NCBI RefSeq assembly: GCF_006335015.1
Contig: NZ_VDGT01000013.1
Coordinates: forward strand, 1-64,000
Direction: 5' to 3'
DNA from: Streptomyces sedi
GTDB taxonomy: Bacteria > Actinomycetota > Actinomycetes > Streptomycetales > Streptomycetaceae
DNA: 64,000 nt
Position numbers and translations under genes: made by a program. Shown in pieces: positions 43,762-52,287 of this stretch. Position 1 is the stretch's first letter. Each line of letters starts with the position of its first letter. Below the pieces are notes generated by a model that was not told the origin of the DNA, did no database searches, and was given only the letters and a program-made list of their open reading frames with translations.

Positions 43762-44451
43762 ATGCCTAAGATCACCACGCACCGCATCCGCGAGAACCTC
43801 CGACTGCGCACCCGCGTGGCCACCGTGGCCGCCGCCGGCCTGACCGCGTCGGCCGTCCTCACGGGCGCGGCGGTGGCGGCCGACGGCAACCCCGCCGACG
43901 TCTACGCCGCGCACACCGTCGCCGAGGCGATGGGCTCCGGCCACGGCGAGTCGACCGGCGCCGACGCCGGCACCGACGCCGGCGAGGGCAAGGACGCGGG
44001 CAAGACCGCCGAGAAGCCGAAGGCGAGTGACTGGGTGTCGCCGATCTCGGGTGACTACGAGCTGTCGGCGACGTACGGCAACAGCGGTGACCGTTGGACC
44101 AGCAAGCACAGTGGTCAGGACTTCGCGGTCCCGACGGGTGCCGAGGTGTCCTCGGTGCACGAGGGGACCGTGGTGAAGGCCGGTGGCAACGGTGCCGGTG
44201 ACGGTCCCGCGTACGGGAACGCGATCGTGATCGATCACGGTGACGGCACGTTCAGCCAGTACGCGCACCTTTCCGAGGTCGACGTGGCCGTGGGTGATCA
44301 GGTGGAGACGGGCGAGAAGATCGCGCTGTCCGGTGACACCGGCAACAGCAGCGGCCCGCACCTGCACTTCGAGATCCGCACCAGCGCCGACTACGGCACC
44401 GCCGTGGACCCGATGGAGTTCCTGCGCGGCGAGCACGACGCGAAGGTGTGA
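43762..44451 (+). CDS. secreted M23 family peptidoglycan metallopeptidase
   Basis: A 229-aa exported endopeptidase. The signal peptide covers about residues 1-40 (VATVAAAGLTASAVLTGAAVAA). A Gly/Ala/Asp/Lys-rich linker with Thr/Gly repeats spans about 55-85. The LytM-type M23 domain has zinc ligands H and D in KHSGQDFAVP and the HxH in SGPHLHFEIR. It should cut peptide cross-links in peptidoglycan. The ATG at 43762 has GAGGTGG 6 nt upstream. A strong terminator follows 28 nt after the stop. Confidence 0.92.
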   Translation: MPKITTHRIRENLRLRTRVATVAAAGLTASAVLTGAAVAADGNPADVYAAHTVAEAMGSGHGESTGADAGTDAGEGKDAGKTAEKPKASDWVSPISGDYELSATYGNSGDRWTSKHSGQDFAVPTGAEVSSVHEGTVVKAGGNGAGDGPAYGNAIVIDHGDGTFSQYAHLSEVDVAVGDQVETGEKIALSGDTGNSSGPHLHFEIRTSADYGTAVDPMEFLRGEHDAKV

Positions 44452-44479
44452 CGCCTCCCCGCACCTCCCCTCCGAGAAC

Positions 44480-44520
44480 GGCCGAGGGCCCGGACGCGCG
44501 ACGCGTCCGGGCCCTCGGCC
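44480..44520 (+). terminator. strong intrinsic hairpin after the M23 gene
   Basis: A perfect 19-bp stem (44480-44498 with 44502-44520) has a 3-nt CGA loop and begins 28 nt after the stop. It is followed by TGGGCTTGTGT rather than a clean T-run. Confidence 0.9.
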
Positions 44521-44530
44521 TGGGCTTGTG

Positions 44531-44550
44531 TAGAATTACGTAATTACGTA
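44531..44550. promoter_or_regulatory. A/T-rich palindromic operator and -10 element of the HTH regulator
   Basis: TACGTAATTACGTA at 44537-44550 is a perfect 14-bp palindrome, very unusual in this G+C-rich region. TAGAAT at 44531-44536 fits a -10 element, so transcription would begin about 44543, inside the palindrome. The start codon of the regulator is at 44562 and no clear SD lies between, so the leader is about 20 nt. Autoregulation by the HTH protein is the simplest reading. Confidence 0.65.
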
Positions 44551-44561
44551 GTCTCTCGCTC

Positions 44562-45086
44562 ATGGAGCTGGAGGAGCGCGTCACCGCGCTGGAGCGACGG
44601 CTGGCGGAGCTGGAGAGCGGGCCCCGCCCACCCGCGGGCGGGACCGCCGCGTGGGACGAGGAGCCGCACACCGAGCGGTTCTGGGCCCTGCGGGGGCTCA
44701 AGGAGCGGCAGGGCGAGACGGCAGACGAGGGCGGCGCGGTGATCTACACCGGCGCGGTCCGGCTGCCCACCGACGAACGGTACGAGTGGCAGTACGGGCA
44801 GACCGTGGAGGCGCTGCTGGAGGGCGACTGGTCCTCGTGCGCGGACTCGTTCGCCGCGCTGGGGCACCCGGTGCGGCTGCGGCTGCTGCGCGAGGTGCTG
44901 GCCGGCCGCCGCACGGCGGCGGAGCTGGCCGAGCTGCCGGAGACCGGCACCACCGGCCAGATCTACCACCACCTGCGCCAGCTGGCCGCAGCCGGCTGGC
45001 TGGCCGCCGCCGGCCGGGGCCGCTGGGCCGTGCCCCCGCAGCGCGTCGTGCCGCTGCTGGTCGCGATCACCCTGGCCGGTCCCTAA
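44562..45086 (+). CDS. ArsR-like winged-helix regulator with N-terminal coiled coil
   Basis: A 174-aa regulator. Residues 1-20 (MELEERVTALERRLAELES) form a short coiled coil. The winged helix lies at about 95-165: FAALGHPVRLRLLREVLAGRRTAAELAELPETGTTGQIYHHLRQLAAAGWL. No metal-binding cysteines are present. It directly precedes a membrane M23 peptidase with 51 bp between and probably shares its transcript. The palindrome overlapping its promoter suggests self-control; the signal sensed is unknown. Confidence 0.85.
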   Translation: MELEERVTALERRLAELESGPRPPAGGTAAWDEEPHTERFWALRGLKERQGETADEGGAVIYTGAVRLPTDERYEWQYGQTVEALLEGDWSSCADSFAALGHPVRLRLLREVLAGRRTAAELAELPETGTTGQIYHHLRQLAAAGWLAAAGRGRWAVPPQRVVPLLVAITLAGP

Positions 45087-45137
45087 GGGCCGCCAGCCCA
45101 CAGCCATCGGGAGCCGACCAGTAAGCCGGGAGCCACC

Positions 45138-46106
45138 GTGCAGCACACCGAACCCACCACCGACGACACCCTCGACGACACCACCACCGGCCACACCACG
45201 GCCGGGGAGACCACGGCGACCTCGACGACCGGGGCGAGCACCGGCGTGACCGGCGCCCGGCAGGGCCGGCGACGCGCGCGGAAGGCGTTCGCCGTGCTGG
45301 GCCGCTGCGGCTGGCTGGCGTTCCTGATCTATCTGATCGCCGACCTGCGGACCGGGCTGCCGATGCTCGGCGGCTGGCTGCTGATCGCCGCCGCCCTCGC
45401 CAGCCAGGCCACCGCCGCCGTTCTCCTGCGCCGCGACGAGCCGCGCGACGCGGCGCCGCTGACCGTGGCGCCGCCGGTGACCGGCACCTGGTCGGCGTTG
45501 AACAGCCCGGCGGACCGCGTACCGAGCCACGGCGTCAGGAAGTACGGGCAGAGCCACGCCATCGACATCGTCGCCGAGGGGGAGCGCCCCGCGTTCGGCT
45601 GGTGGCCGCCGGTCCGGCGGAACGCGGACTTCCCCGCGTTCGACGCCCCGCTGCTGGCCGTCGCCGACGCCACGGTGGTCAGCGCGAGCGACCGGCAGCG
45701 GGACCACCTCAGCCGCAACTCGTGGCCGGCGCTGGTCTACCTCTTCTTCGAGGGCGCCGTGCGGGACGCCGTCAGCGGGCGCCTGGTCGTCGGCAACCAC
45801 CTGGTGCTGGACCTCGGCGACGGCACCTACGCCGCCTACGCCCACCTGCGGCGCGGATCGTTGACCGTGCGCCCCGGCGAACGCGTGCGCGCCGGTCAGG
45901 AGTTGGCGCGCTGCGGGAACTCGGGGAACACCACCGAGCCGCATCTGCACTTCCAGCTGATGGACCGGCCCGACCTGGACACGGCCTGCGGGCTGCCGTT
46001 CCGCTGGGAGGGCGTCGGCCTCCCGCGCGCCCGGGAGTCGTTCACCACCCCGGCCACCCCGGCCACCCCGGTCGCCCCCGCCGCCACCGAGCCGGAACAG
46101 CGCTGA
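45138..46106 (+). CDS. membrane-anchored M23 family peptidase
   Basis: A 322-aa protein. Thr-rich cytoplasmic residues 1-45 are followed by two hydrophobic segments (CGWLAFLIYLIADL; MLGGWLLIAAALASQATAAVLL), then an external M23 domain. Zinc ligands are H and D in YGQSHAIDIVAE and the HxH in TEPHLHFQLMD. A Pro/Ala/Thr tail (TPATPATPVAPAATEP) ends the protein. The GTG at 45138 has GGGAG 6 nt upstream. It is likely a wall-remodelling peptidase controlled by the preceding regulator. Confidence 0.87.
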   Translation: MQHTEPTTDDTLDDTTTGHTTAGETTATSTTGASTGVTGARQGRRRARKAFAVLGRCGWLAFLIYLIADLRTGLPMLGGWLLIAAALASQATAAVLLRRDEPRDAAPLTVAPPVTGTWSALNSPADRVPSHGVRKYGQSHAIDIVAEGERPAFGWWPPVRRNADFPAFDAPLLAVADATVVSASDRQRDHLSRNSWPALVYLFFEGAVRDAVSGRLVVGNHLVLDLGDGTYAAYAHLRRGSLTVRPGERVRAGQELARCGNSGNTTEPHLHFQLMDRPDLDTACGLPFRWEGVGLPRARESFTTPATPATPVAPAATEPEQR

Positions 46107-46135
46107 GGCCGGCTCCCACGGGGGGAGCCGGCCTC
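46105..46135. terminator. bidirectional hairpin between convergent genes
   Basis: The 13-bp stem GAGGCCGGCTCCC (46105-46117) pairs with 46123-46135 around a 5-nt loop. It starts at the stop codon of the M23 gene and lies just beyond the end of the convergent PLDc_N gene. Confidence 0.8.
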
Positions 46136-46161
46136 GGGGCGGGTGGTCGCGGGCGCGGGCG

Positions 46162-46614
46162 TCAGCCCTTGCCGCCCGCGGGAGGCTCGGGGGGCGACCC
46201 CGGGCCCTCCTCGCCGTCGCCGTGCTGGCGCAACTCGTCCTCGCGCCGCCGGAGATCCTCTTCCCAGCTCTCCAGCAGCTCCTTGTCCTTCTCGTCCTCG
46301 CCGTCCTTCTCGTTCGCCCCGTTCCTTCCGTCCCCGGAGGAACGCTCCCGGTCCTCGCCGAGCGAACGGAGGAACTCGGGGTTGTCGTCCGGCGCGACCC
46401 AGCCGGCGTTCCCCCGGCGGCGCGGCCCGCCCTCGCCGCGGCGGCGGCCGATCAGGATCCAGGCCAGCGGGCCGATGACCCAGGCCAGGACGATCAGCGC
46501 CAGCCAGACCAGCTTGGGGAGGTGACGTACCTCCTCGTCCTTGGTGCTGATGCAGTCCACCAAGGCGTAGATGGCCAGGGCCAGAGGTACCAGAAACATC
46601 AGCACCTTCAGCAT
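46162..46614 (-). CDS. PLDc_N-domain membrane protein
   Basis: A 150-aa protein with a phospholipase-D-nuclease N-terminal (PLDc_N) type pair of helices: MLKVLMFLVPLALAIYALVDCI and LPKLVWLALIVLAWVIGPLAWILIGRRRG, with the typical D-C-x-x-T loop. No catalytic HKD motif follows, so it is not a nuclease. The C-terminal 80 residues are highly charged (EKDGEDEKDKELLESWEEDLRRREDEL). The ATG at 46614 follows an AGGGGGA ribosome site. It is divergent from mqnL. Its function is unknown. Confidence 0.85.
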   Translation of the reverse strand: MLKVLMFLVPLALAIYALVDCISTKDEEVRHLPKLVWLALIVLAWVIGPLAWILIGRRRGEGGPRRRGNAGWVAPDDNPEFLRSLGEDRERSSGDGRNGANEKDGEDEKDKELLESWEEDLRRREDELRQHGDGEEGPGSPPEPPAGGKG

Positions 46615-46699
46615 GGTAGTCCCCCTGGGCGAGACGGTGTGGGCCCCAGCGTGGCCCCTGACTAGGGCCAAGGGTAATGCGTCCGGAATACTGAGGCCC

Positions 46700-48151
46700 A
46701 TGGCATACGACGACCTCCGCGCGCTGCTGAAGGCCCTGGAGAAGGACGGCGACCTCAAGCGGGTCAAGGCGGAGGTCGACCCCCATCTCGAAGTGGGCGA
46801 GATCACGGACCGTGTCAACAAGGCCGGCGGCCCCGCGCTGCTCTTCGAGAACGTCAAGGGCTCCGACCTGCCGTTGGCGATGAACGTCTACGGCACCGAC
46901 CGCCGGCTGCTGAAGGCCCTCGGCCTCCGCTCCTACGAGGAGATCGGCGAACGCATCGGCGGCCTCCTCAAGCCGGAGCTGCCGCAGGGATTCGTCGGAT
47001 TCCGCGAGGCGTTCGGCAAACTCGCGTCGATGGCGCACGTCCCGCCGAAGAAGGCCAAGGACGGTCCGGTGCGCGAGGTCGTGCTCCGCGGCGACCAGGT
47101 CGACCTCGACCGGCTGCCCGCGCTCTTCACCTGGCCGCAGGACGGCGGCTCGTTCTTCAACCTGGGCCTCACCCACACCAAGGACCCGGAAACCGGCGTG
47201 CGCAATCTCGGCCTCTATCGGCTGCAACGCCACGACCGGCGCACCATCGGAATGCACTGGCAGATCCACAAGGACAGCAGAAACCACTACCAGGTCGCCG
47301 CCAGGCGCGGTGAGCGACTTCCGGTCGCCATTGCCTTCGGTTGCCCGCCTGCCGTCACCTATGCCGCGACGGCGCCGTTGCCGGGAGATATCGACGAATA
47401 TCTCTTCGCCGGTTTCGTGGGCGGGAAAAGGGTCGAAATGGTCGACTGCGAGACCGTTCCGCTCCAGGTGCCGGCGGCGGCCGAGGTCGTGCTGGAGGGA
47501 TGGCTGGAGCCGGGCGTGACCCTGCCCGAGGGGCCGTACGGCGACCACACCGGCTTCTACACGCCGCGGGAGCCGTTCCCCGCGCTCACCATCGACTGCG
47601 TGACCATGCGGCGCAAGCCGATCCTCCAGTCCATCGTGGTCGGCCGACCGCCCACCGAGGACGGCCCGCTGGGCCGCGCCACCGAACGCTTCTTCCTGCC
47701 GCTGCTGAAGGTGATCATCCCGGACGTCGTCGACTACCACCTGCCGGAGAGCGGCGGCTTCCACAACTGCGCGATCGTCTCGATCGACAAGAAGTACCCC
47801 AAGCACGCGCAGAAGGTGATGTCCGCGGTCTGGGGCGCCCACATGATGTCGCTGACCAAGCTGGTCATCGTCGTGGACGCCGACTGCGACGTGCACGACG
47901 AGCGCGAGGTGGCCTGGCGCGCGCTGGGGAACGTCGACTACGCGCGGGACGTGCTCCACACCGAGGGGCCGGTCGACCATCTGGACCACGCCTCCTACCA
48001 GCAGTTCTGGGGCGGCAAGGCCGGCATCGACGCCACCGCCAAGTGGCCGGAGGAGGGGTACACACGCGACGGCGGCTGGCCGGAGATGATCGTCTCCGAC
48101 CCGGACATCGCCGAGCGGGTGACCAGCCGCTGGAAGGAGTACGGACTGTGA
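46700..48151 (+). CDS. mqnL: UbiD-family menaquinone biosynthesis decarboxylase
   Basis: A 483-aa prenylated-FMN-dependent decarboxylase of the UbiD family. Characteristic segments are FFNLGLTHTKDPETGVRNLGLYR, GMHWQIHKDSRNHYQ, EGPYGDHTGFY and KLVIVVDADCDVHDEREV. In Streptomyces the homologue acts with a UbiA-type prenyltransferase in the futalosine menaquinone pathway (SCO4490/4491, from memory). The following gene is exactly that partner, overlapping by GTGA. The ATG at 46700 has GAGG at 46693-46696. Confidence 0.92.
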   Translation: MAYDDLRALLKALEKDGDLKRVKAEVDPHLEVGEITDRVNKAGGPALLFENVKGSDLPLAMNVYGTDRRLLKALGLRSYEEIGERIGGLLKPELPQGFVGFREAFGKLASMAHVPPKKAKDGPVREVVLRGDQVDLDRLPALFTWPQDGGSFFNLGLTHTKDPETGVRNLGLYRLQRHDRRTIGMHWQIHKDSRNHYQVAARRGERLPVAIAFGCPPAVTYAATAPLPGDIDEYLFAGFVGGKRVEMVDCETVPLQVPAAAEVVLEGWLEPGVTLPEGPYGDHTGFYTPREPFPALTIDCVTMRRKPILQSIVVGRPPTEDGPLGRATERFFLPLLKVIIPDVVDYHLPESGGFHNCAIVSIDKKYPKHAQKVMSAVWGAHMMSLTKLVIVVDADCDVHDEREVAWRALGNVDYARDVLHTEGPVDHLDHASYQQFWGGKAGIDATAKWPEEGYTRDGGWPEMIVSDPDIAERVTSRWKEYGL

Positions 48152-49053
48152 CGGCGGAGGCGACCGACGAACGCCCGGCCGCCGGGCCGGGACCCGTGCG
48201 GGCCTTCCTGCGGCTGGTGATGATCGAACACTCGGTCTTCGCGCTGCCGTTCGCCTACATCGCGTCGCTCACCGCGATGTACCTCGACGACGAGAAGGTC
48301 GACTGGGCCACGTTGGCGCTGGTCACCGTCGCCATGGTGGGGCTGCGGACCTTCGCCATGGCGGCCAACCGGATCATCGACCGCGAGATCGACGCCCGCA
48401 ACCCGCGCACCGCCCACCGCGAACTGGTCACCGGCGCGGTCTCGGTGCGTACCGCGTGGGTCGGGTCCGCGGTGGCGCTGGCGTTCTTCCTCGGCGCCGC
48501 CGCGCTGCTCAACCCGCTCTGCCTGGCGCTGGCCCCGCTGGCCGTGGTGCCGATGGTGGTCTACCCGTACGGAAAGCGTTTCACCGACTTCCCGCACGCC
48601 ATCCTCGGGTTGGCCCAGGCGATGGGCCCGGTCGGCGGCTGGCTCGCGGTCACCGGCTCCTGGTCCTGGGACGCGGTGCTGCTGGGCGCGGCGGTCGGGC
48701 TGTGGATCGGGGGCTTCGACCTGATCTACGCCTGCCAGGACGTGGACTCCGACCGGGAGCGGGGGGTGCGCTCGGTGCCCGCCAGGTTCGGCGTCGCGGG
48801 AGCGCTGCTCGGCGCGCGGCTGAGCCATGCGGTGACGCTGGTCCTCTTCGCCTGGTACGCGCTGGCGACCGACGGCGGCCCGCTGCTGTGGACGGGCCTC
48901 GCCGTGGTGGCGGGGGCGTTCGCCTACGAGCACGCCATCGTCAGGCCCGACGACCTGAGCCGCCTCAACCGGGCGTTCTTCACGGTCAACGGCTTCGTGG
49001 GCATAGCGCTGTTCGGCTTCGCGCTGGCGGACCTGGCGGTCCGCGGCCTCTGA
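48148..49053 (+). CDS. mqnP: UbiA-family prenyltransferase of menaquinone synthesis
   Basis: A 301-aa integral membrane prenyltransferase with eight or nine helices. The first Asp-rich motif is AANRIIDREIDARNPRT and the second is DLIYACQDVDSDRERGVRSVP. It transfers a polyprenyl chain to the dihydroxynaphthoate-type intermediate of the futalosine pathway. The GTG start overlaps the mqnL stop. A set of 16-bp tandem repeats begins in its last codons. Confidence 0.93.
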   Translation: MTAEATDERPAAGPGPVRAFLRLVMIEHSVFALPFAYIASLTAMYLDDEKVDWATLALVTVAMVGLRTFAMAANRIIDREIDARNPRTAHRELVTGAVSVRTAWVGSAVALAFFLGAAALLNPLCLALAPLAVVPMVVYPYGKRFTDFPHAILGLAQAMGPVGGWLAVTGSWSWDAVLLGAAVGLWIGGFDLIYACQDVDSDRERGVRSVPARFGVAGALLGARLSHAVTLVLFAWYALATDGGPLLWTGLAVVAGAFAYEHAIVRPDDLSRLNRAFFTVNGFVGIALFGFALADLAVRGL

Positions 49054-49110
49054 GGGCGCCTGCCTCTGAGGGCGTCGGCGTCTGACGGCGTCTCCGCCTG
49101 ACGGCGTCGG
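49047..49110. repeat. 16-bp tandem repeat, four copies, at the 3' end of mqnP
   Basis: Units begin at 49047, 49063, 49079 and 49095; the first two read CCTCTGAGGGCGyCkG and the next two CGyCTGACGGCGTCkC-like. The first unit includes the mqnP stop codon TGA, so later units carry duplicated copies of the stop in different frames. The repeat fills most of the short gap to the convergent lipoprotein gene. Confidence 0.8.
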
Positions 49111-49121
49111 CTCGCCCGTTG

Positions 49122-50315
49122 TCAGCTCACCTGATACCGGGTGAGCGTCCCGTCCGCGCCGAGCACCAGCAACGAGGCGCCGTCCTGGCCGGCGGCGGTC
49201 GCCACGGGGGTGGGGAACGCCTCGGGCGTCAGCGGCTGCGGTGGGCCCGTGAGACGTGAGCCGTCGAGCGGCAGCCGCGAGAGCGGCGAGGCGTCCCCGC
49301 TCGCGGGGACCCACAGGGAACCGACCGCGTACCCGACGCCGACCGGGTCGGACGTCTCGGCGGACCAGCCGACCTCTTCCGAATCCCACGTCAGTGGCGT
49401 GCCCCCGGCCCCGGCCTCGCCGGCGCCGCCGGGCGGGATCTGCGCGACCCCGGCGACGTCCTCCTCGGTGACCGTGACCGCCCACAGCCGGTCCCGGGCG
49501 GGGTCGTGGGCGAGGCCGCGCACCTGGGGATAGCCGGCGGAGTAGATCCGGGGGTCGGGCGTCCGGTGGCCACCTGAGTCCGTGGTGTTCGGCTCCAGAC
49601 GGAGGATCTTGCCGGCCAACGACTCCGGGTCGCCGGCCTCCTCGGCCTCGGCGCCACCCGTCGCGACGTAGAGCATCCCCTCGGGACCGAAGGTGAGTGC
49701 CCCGCCGCTGCCGGGTTCGGCGAGGGGGAGGTCGCGGGCCAGAGTTGTCGAGGTCCCCAACCCCGTCTCCGGGGCGTAGGTGTAACGCGCGACCTGGTTT
49801 CGCTCCTCGCCGCTGTAGGAGGCGTAGATCCAACTACCCTCGCCGTCCTCGTGAGAGGGATCGAGGGCCAGCCCCAGCAACTCGCCGGTGCCGTCCTCGG
49901 AAAGTGTCGGGATCTGGCCCACGGGGGTGGGGTCGCCGTTCGGTGCCACTCGGACCAGGGCGCCGGAACGCGCGCCGATCAGCACGTCCTCCCCGCCCGG
50001 GATCGGTGCCAGACAGCAGGGGTCCTCCAGCCCGGGGACCGTCTCGGTGACCGGCGCGTCGGCCGAACCCTCCGCGGGGGCGGGTGGCTCGGTCTCCTCC
50101 GGCGGTGGCTCTTCGGGGGAGCCTCCGCCGGAACCGCCCTCCGGGCGCTCGTCGGTCGTCTCCTCCCAGGGGGGGACTTCGTCGCCGGCGGCGGCGAGAT
50201 GCCGTGCACGATCCTCGGCGGGGCCGCCGGCACAGCCGGCCAGCAGTGTGGAACCCGCGACCGCGGTCAGCAACACGCGCCTCAACGGGCGCGGGCGCGC
50301 CGCGCGTTCACCCAT
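49122..50315 (-). CDS. glucose/sorbosone-dehydrogenase-like lipoprotein (beta-propeller)
   Basis: A 397-aa lipoprotein. The signal peptide ends LLTAVAGSTLLAGCAG (lipobox Cys about 28), followed by a Glu/Pro/Gly-rich linker to about residue 85. The rest is a six-bladed-propeller sequence like PQQ-dependent sugar dehydrogenases: GELLGLALDPSHEDGEGSWIYASYS, GGALTFGPEGMLYVATGG, LAGKILRLEPN, YSAGYPQVRGLAHDP. The usual catalytic His and PQQ residues are not all obvious, so it may bind rather than oxidise a sugar. Confidence 0.82.
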   Translation of the reverse strand: MGERAARPRPLRRVLLTAVAGSTLLAGCAGGPAEDRARHLAAAGDEVPPWEETTDERPEGGSGGGSPEEPPPEETEPPAPAEGSADAPVTETVPGLEDPCCLAPIPGGEDVLIGARSGALVRVAPNGDPTPVGQIPTLSEDGTGELLGLALDPSHEDGEGSWIYASYSGEERNQVARYTYAPETGLGTSTTLARDLPLAEPGSGGALTFGPEGMLYVATGGAEAEEAGDPESLAGKILRLEPNTTDSGGHRTPDPRIYSAGYPQVRGLAHDPARDRLWAVTVTEEDVAGVAQIPPGGAGEAGAGGTPLTWDSEEVGWSAETSDPVGVGYAVGSLWVPASGDASPLSRLPLDGSRLTGPPQPLTPEAFPTPVATAAGQDGASLLVLGADGTLTRYQVS

Positions 50316-50366
50316 CAGTCGCCGTTCCTTCCTCGGCCGTGCCTGTGTAGACGCCGGTGGTCGGCC

Positions 50367-50675
50367 TCAGATCGCCATGCCGTAGACGATGGTGAACAGG
50401 GTGCCCAGCGAGCCGATGATGAAGATCCCGGTGAGTCCGGCGACGATCAGGCCCTTGCCCTGCTCGGCGCTGAAGCTGTCCCGCATGGCGGTCGAGCCGA
50501 TCCGCTGCTTGGCGGCTCCCCAGATGGCGATGGCCATGCAGATCAGGATCGCCAGCGCCATGATGACCTGGATCATCGTTCTGGCTTCGTCGCCCACCGC
50601 CGCGAACGGGCCCCAGTCAGGCGCGATCCCACTGATGATGTTGTTGATGTCCTCTTCTTCCGCCCCTAGGAGCAT
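50367..50675 (-). CDS. small membrane protein, TrbC/VirB2-pilin-like
   Basis: A 102-aa protein with two hydrophobic helices (MIQVIMALAILICMAIAIWGAA; GLIVAGLTGIFIIGSLGTLFTIVYGMAI) separated by a short charged loop. There is no clear signal peptide. This build resembles pilin-like subunits of type IV secretion/conjugation systems of actinobacteria. It is divergent from a lytic transglycosylase-NlpC/P60 protein, another component often found with such systems. No ATPase or other T4SS gene is near, so the role is uncertain. Confidence 0.65.
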   Translation of the reverse strand: MLLGAEEEDINNIISGIAPDWGPFAAVGDEARTMIQVIMALAILICMAIAIWGAAKQRIGSTAMRDSFSAEQGKGLIVAGLTGIFIIGSLGTLFTIVYGMAI

Positions 50676-51036
50676 GCGAACTCACCACCTCACTGGCTCT
50701 CTTGTCGCCTCCTCATCGGATTGTGCCACGCCCCGCTGACGTTGGGCTCCCGCACGGTCACGGCTGTTCGGCTCACCTCGTGGTCGTGGGGTGGTCGGGG
50801 GCGGCCAGTCGGCGCATGGCGTAACGGACATCACGCGTCGTGTCGGCATCTTGGCCGGATCTCCGCGCGTGGGCGCGGAAGTTGGCGCGAAGCGCATCGG
50901 TCGGGTGTCGATGTGGCGAGGTTCTCGACGGGCGATCAGCCGGGAACCGGGCGTGATCCAGGAACCCGTGTCACCATCGAACGGGCCGGCGAGCGCGGCC
51001 CGCTGGAAGACCGTCGGCGGAGTGAAGGGGCGGGCG
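50676..51036. other. 361-bp divergent spacer
   Basis: This region should hold promoters for both flanking genes. The open frames across it have no ribosome site. Apart from AAGGGG at 51025-51030 before the next start, no distinct element was recognised. Confidence 0.45.
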
Positions 51037-52038
51037 ATGCGTCGGGTCGTGCTGGGGGCCGGGATCGGCTTCGGGGTGCTGATGGCGTTCGTCGGTTTTC
51101 TCATCTTCGCCGCCTACGCCGCCTCCTCCGGGCTGCTCGGCGGCGCCGGCCGTCCCGGCGGCGGCGGTCGCCTCGCGGCGAACACGGTGCCGCCCGAGTA
51201 CGAGAAGCTGGTCGAGGACTGGGGCAACCACTGCCCCACCCTGTCGCCGGCCATCCTCGCCGCCCAACTCGGCCAGGAGAGCGGCTGGCAGTCCGACGTG
51301 GAGAGCCACGCGGCGGCGCAGGGCATCGCGCAGTTCATCCCCGGCACCTGGGCCACCCACGGCATCGACGCCAACGGCGACGGCGTGGCCGACGTGTGGG
51401 ACCCGCAGGACGCCATTCCCTCCGCCGCCTCCTACGACTGCGCCCTGGCCGGCTACGTGAAGGACGTGCCGGGCGACCCCGTGGACAACATGCTCGCCGC
51501 CTACAACGCCGGCCCCTACGCGGTGATCCGCTACGGCGGCGTCCCGCCGTACGAGGAGACGCGGAACTACGTCCGGATCATCCGCGCCGCCGAGCAGGGC
51601 TACGCCGCGCCGCCCGAGGAGGAGGACGAGGGCGACCGGCGGCTGCCCCCGCTCGAACAGGCCGCCGGCGCCGTGAACTTCGCGCAGGAGCATCTCGGCA
51701 CCCCGTATCTGTGGGGCGGCGACGGGACCCCCGAGGACGGCGGCAGGTTCGACTGCTCCGGGCTGTCCAAGGCGGCCTACGCCTCCGTCGGGATCGAGCT
51801 GCCCCGCGTCGCCAACGACCAGTGGACCTCGGGCCCGCACCCGTCCCGCGACGAACTCCTCCCCGGCGACCTCGTGTTCTTCGGTACCGACCTGTCCGAT
51901 CCGCGCAGCATCGACCACGTGGGCATCTACGTGGGTGGCGGTTACATGATCAACGCCCCCTATACCGGCGCCGAGATCCGCTTCGACCCCATCGACAGAG
52001 CCAGCTACTTCGGCGCGACGCGCCCCGTCGCCAGCTGA
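51037..52038 (+). CDS. bifunctional lytic transglycosylase / NlpC-P60 (C40) peptidase
   Basis: A 333-aa wall hydrolase. An N-terminal membrane helix (VVLGAGIGFGVLMAFVGFLIFAAYAA) anchors it. The SLT lysozyme-like domain has its catalytic Glu in LAAQLGQESGWQ, then GIAQFIPGTW and AYNAGPYAV. The C-terminal NlpC/P60 domain has the catalytic Cys in RFDCSGLSKAAY and the His in IDHVGIYVGGG. Such two-domain enzymes open peptidoglycan for conjugation machines or wall turnover. AAGGGG lies 7 nt before the ATG at 51037; a GTG at 51022 is also possible. Confidence 0.9.
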   Translation: MRRVVLGAGIGFGVLMAFVGFLIFAAYAASSGLLGGAGRPGGGGRLAANTVPPEYEKLVEDWGNHCPTLSPAILAAQLGQESGWQSDVESHAAAQGIAQFIPGTWATHGIDANGDGVADVWDPQDAIPSAASYDCALAGYVKDVPGDPVDNMLAAYNAGPYAVIRYGGVPPYEETRNYVRIIRAAEQGYAAPPEEEDEGDRRLPPLEQAAGAVNFAQEHLGTPYLWGGDGTPEDGGRFDCSGLSKAAYASVGIELPRVANDQWTSGPHPSRDELLPGDLVFFGTDLSDPRSIDHVGIYVGGGYMINAPYTGAEIRFDPIDRASYFGATRPVAS

Positions 52039-52210
52039 CGCCCGTGTCCCCGTTCGTTCCCCCACCCCTGCCCCCGGCGCCGCCTTCGTCACCGCGTGTT
52101 CTTCTCTGGCCACGGACGTGGCGACGGATCGTGGCACGGCGTTGCTGTTCGATAACGCTGTGCCCGGCATTCGATGGTGTTCGGCACTCCGGGGGAGATG
52201 AAGGGCGTTA

Positions 52211-52226
52211 CCTGTACCGGTACAGG
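52211..52226. promoter_or_regulatory. perfect 16-bp palindrome upstream of the PAP2 gene
   Basis: CCTGTACCGGTACAGG is fully self-complementary and lies 62 bp before the PAP2 phosphatase start. It has the size and symmetry of an operator for a homodimeric repressor. No matching regulator gene is adjacent. Confidence 0.55.
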
Positions 52227-52287
52227 GGCTCCTGCTCCCCGCCCGCCCGGGCGGGGTCCCCCACTGCACGAAGGGGCCACGCGGCGC

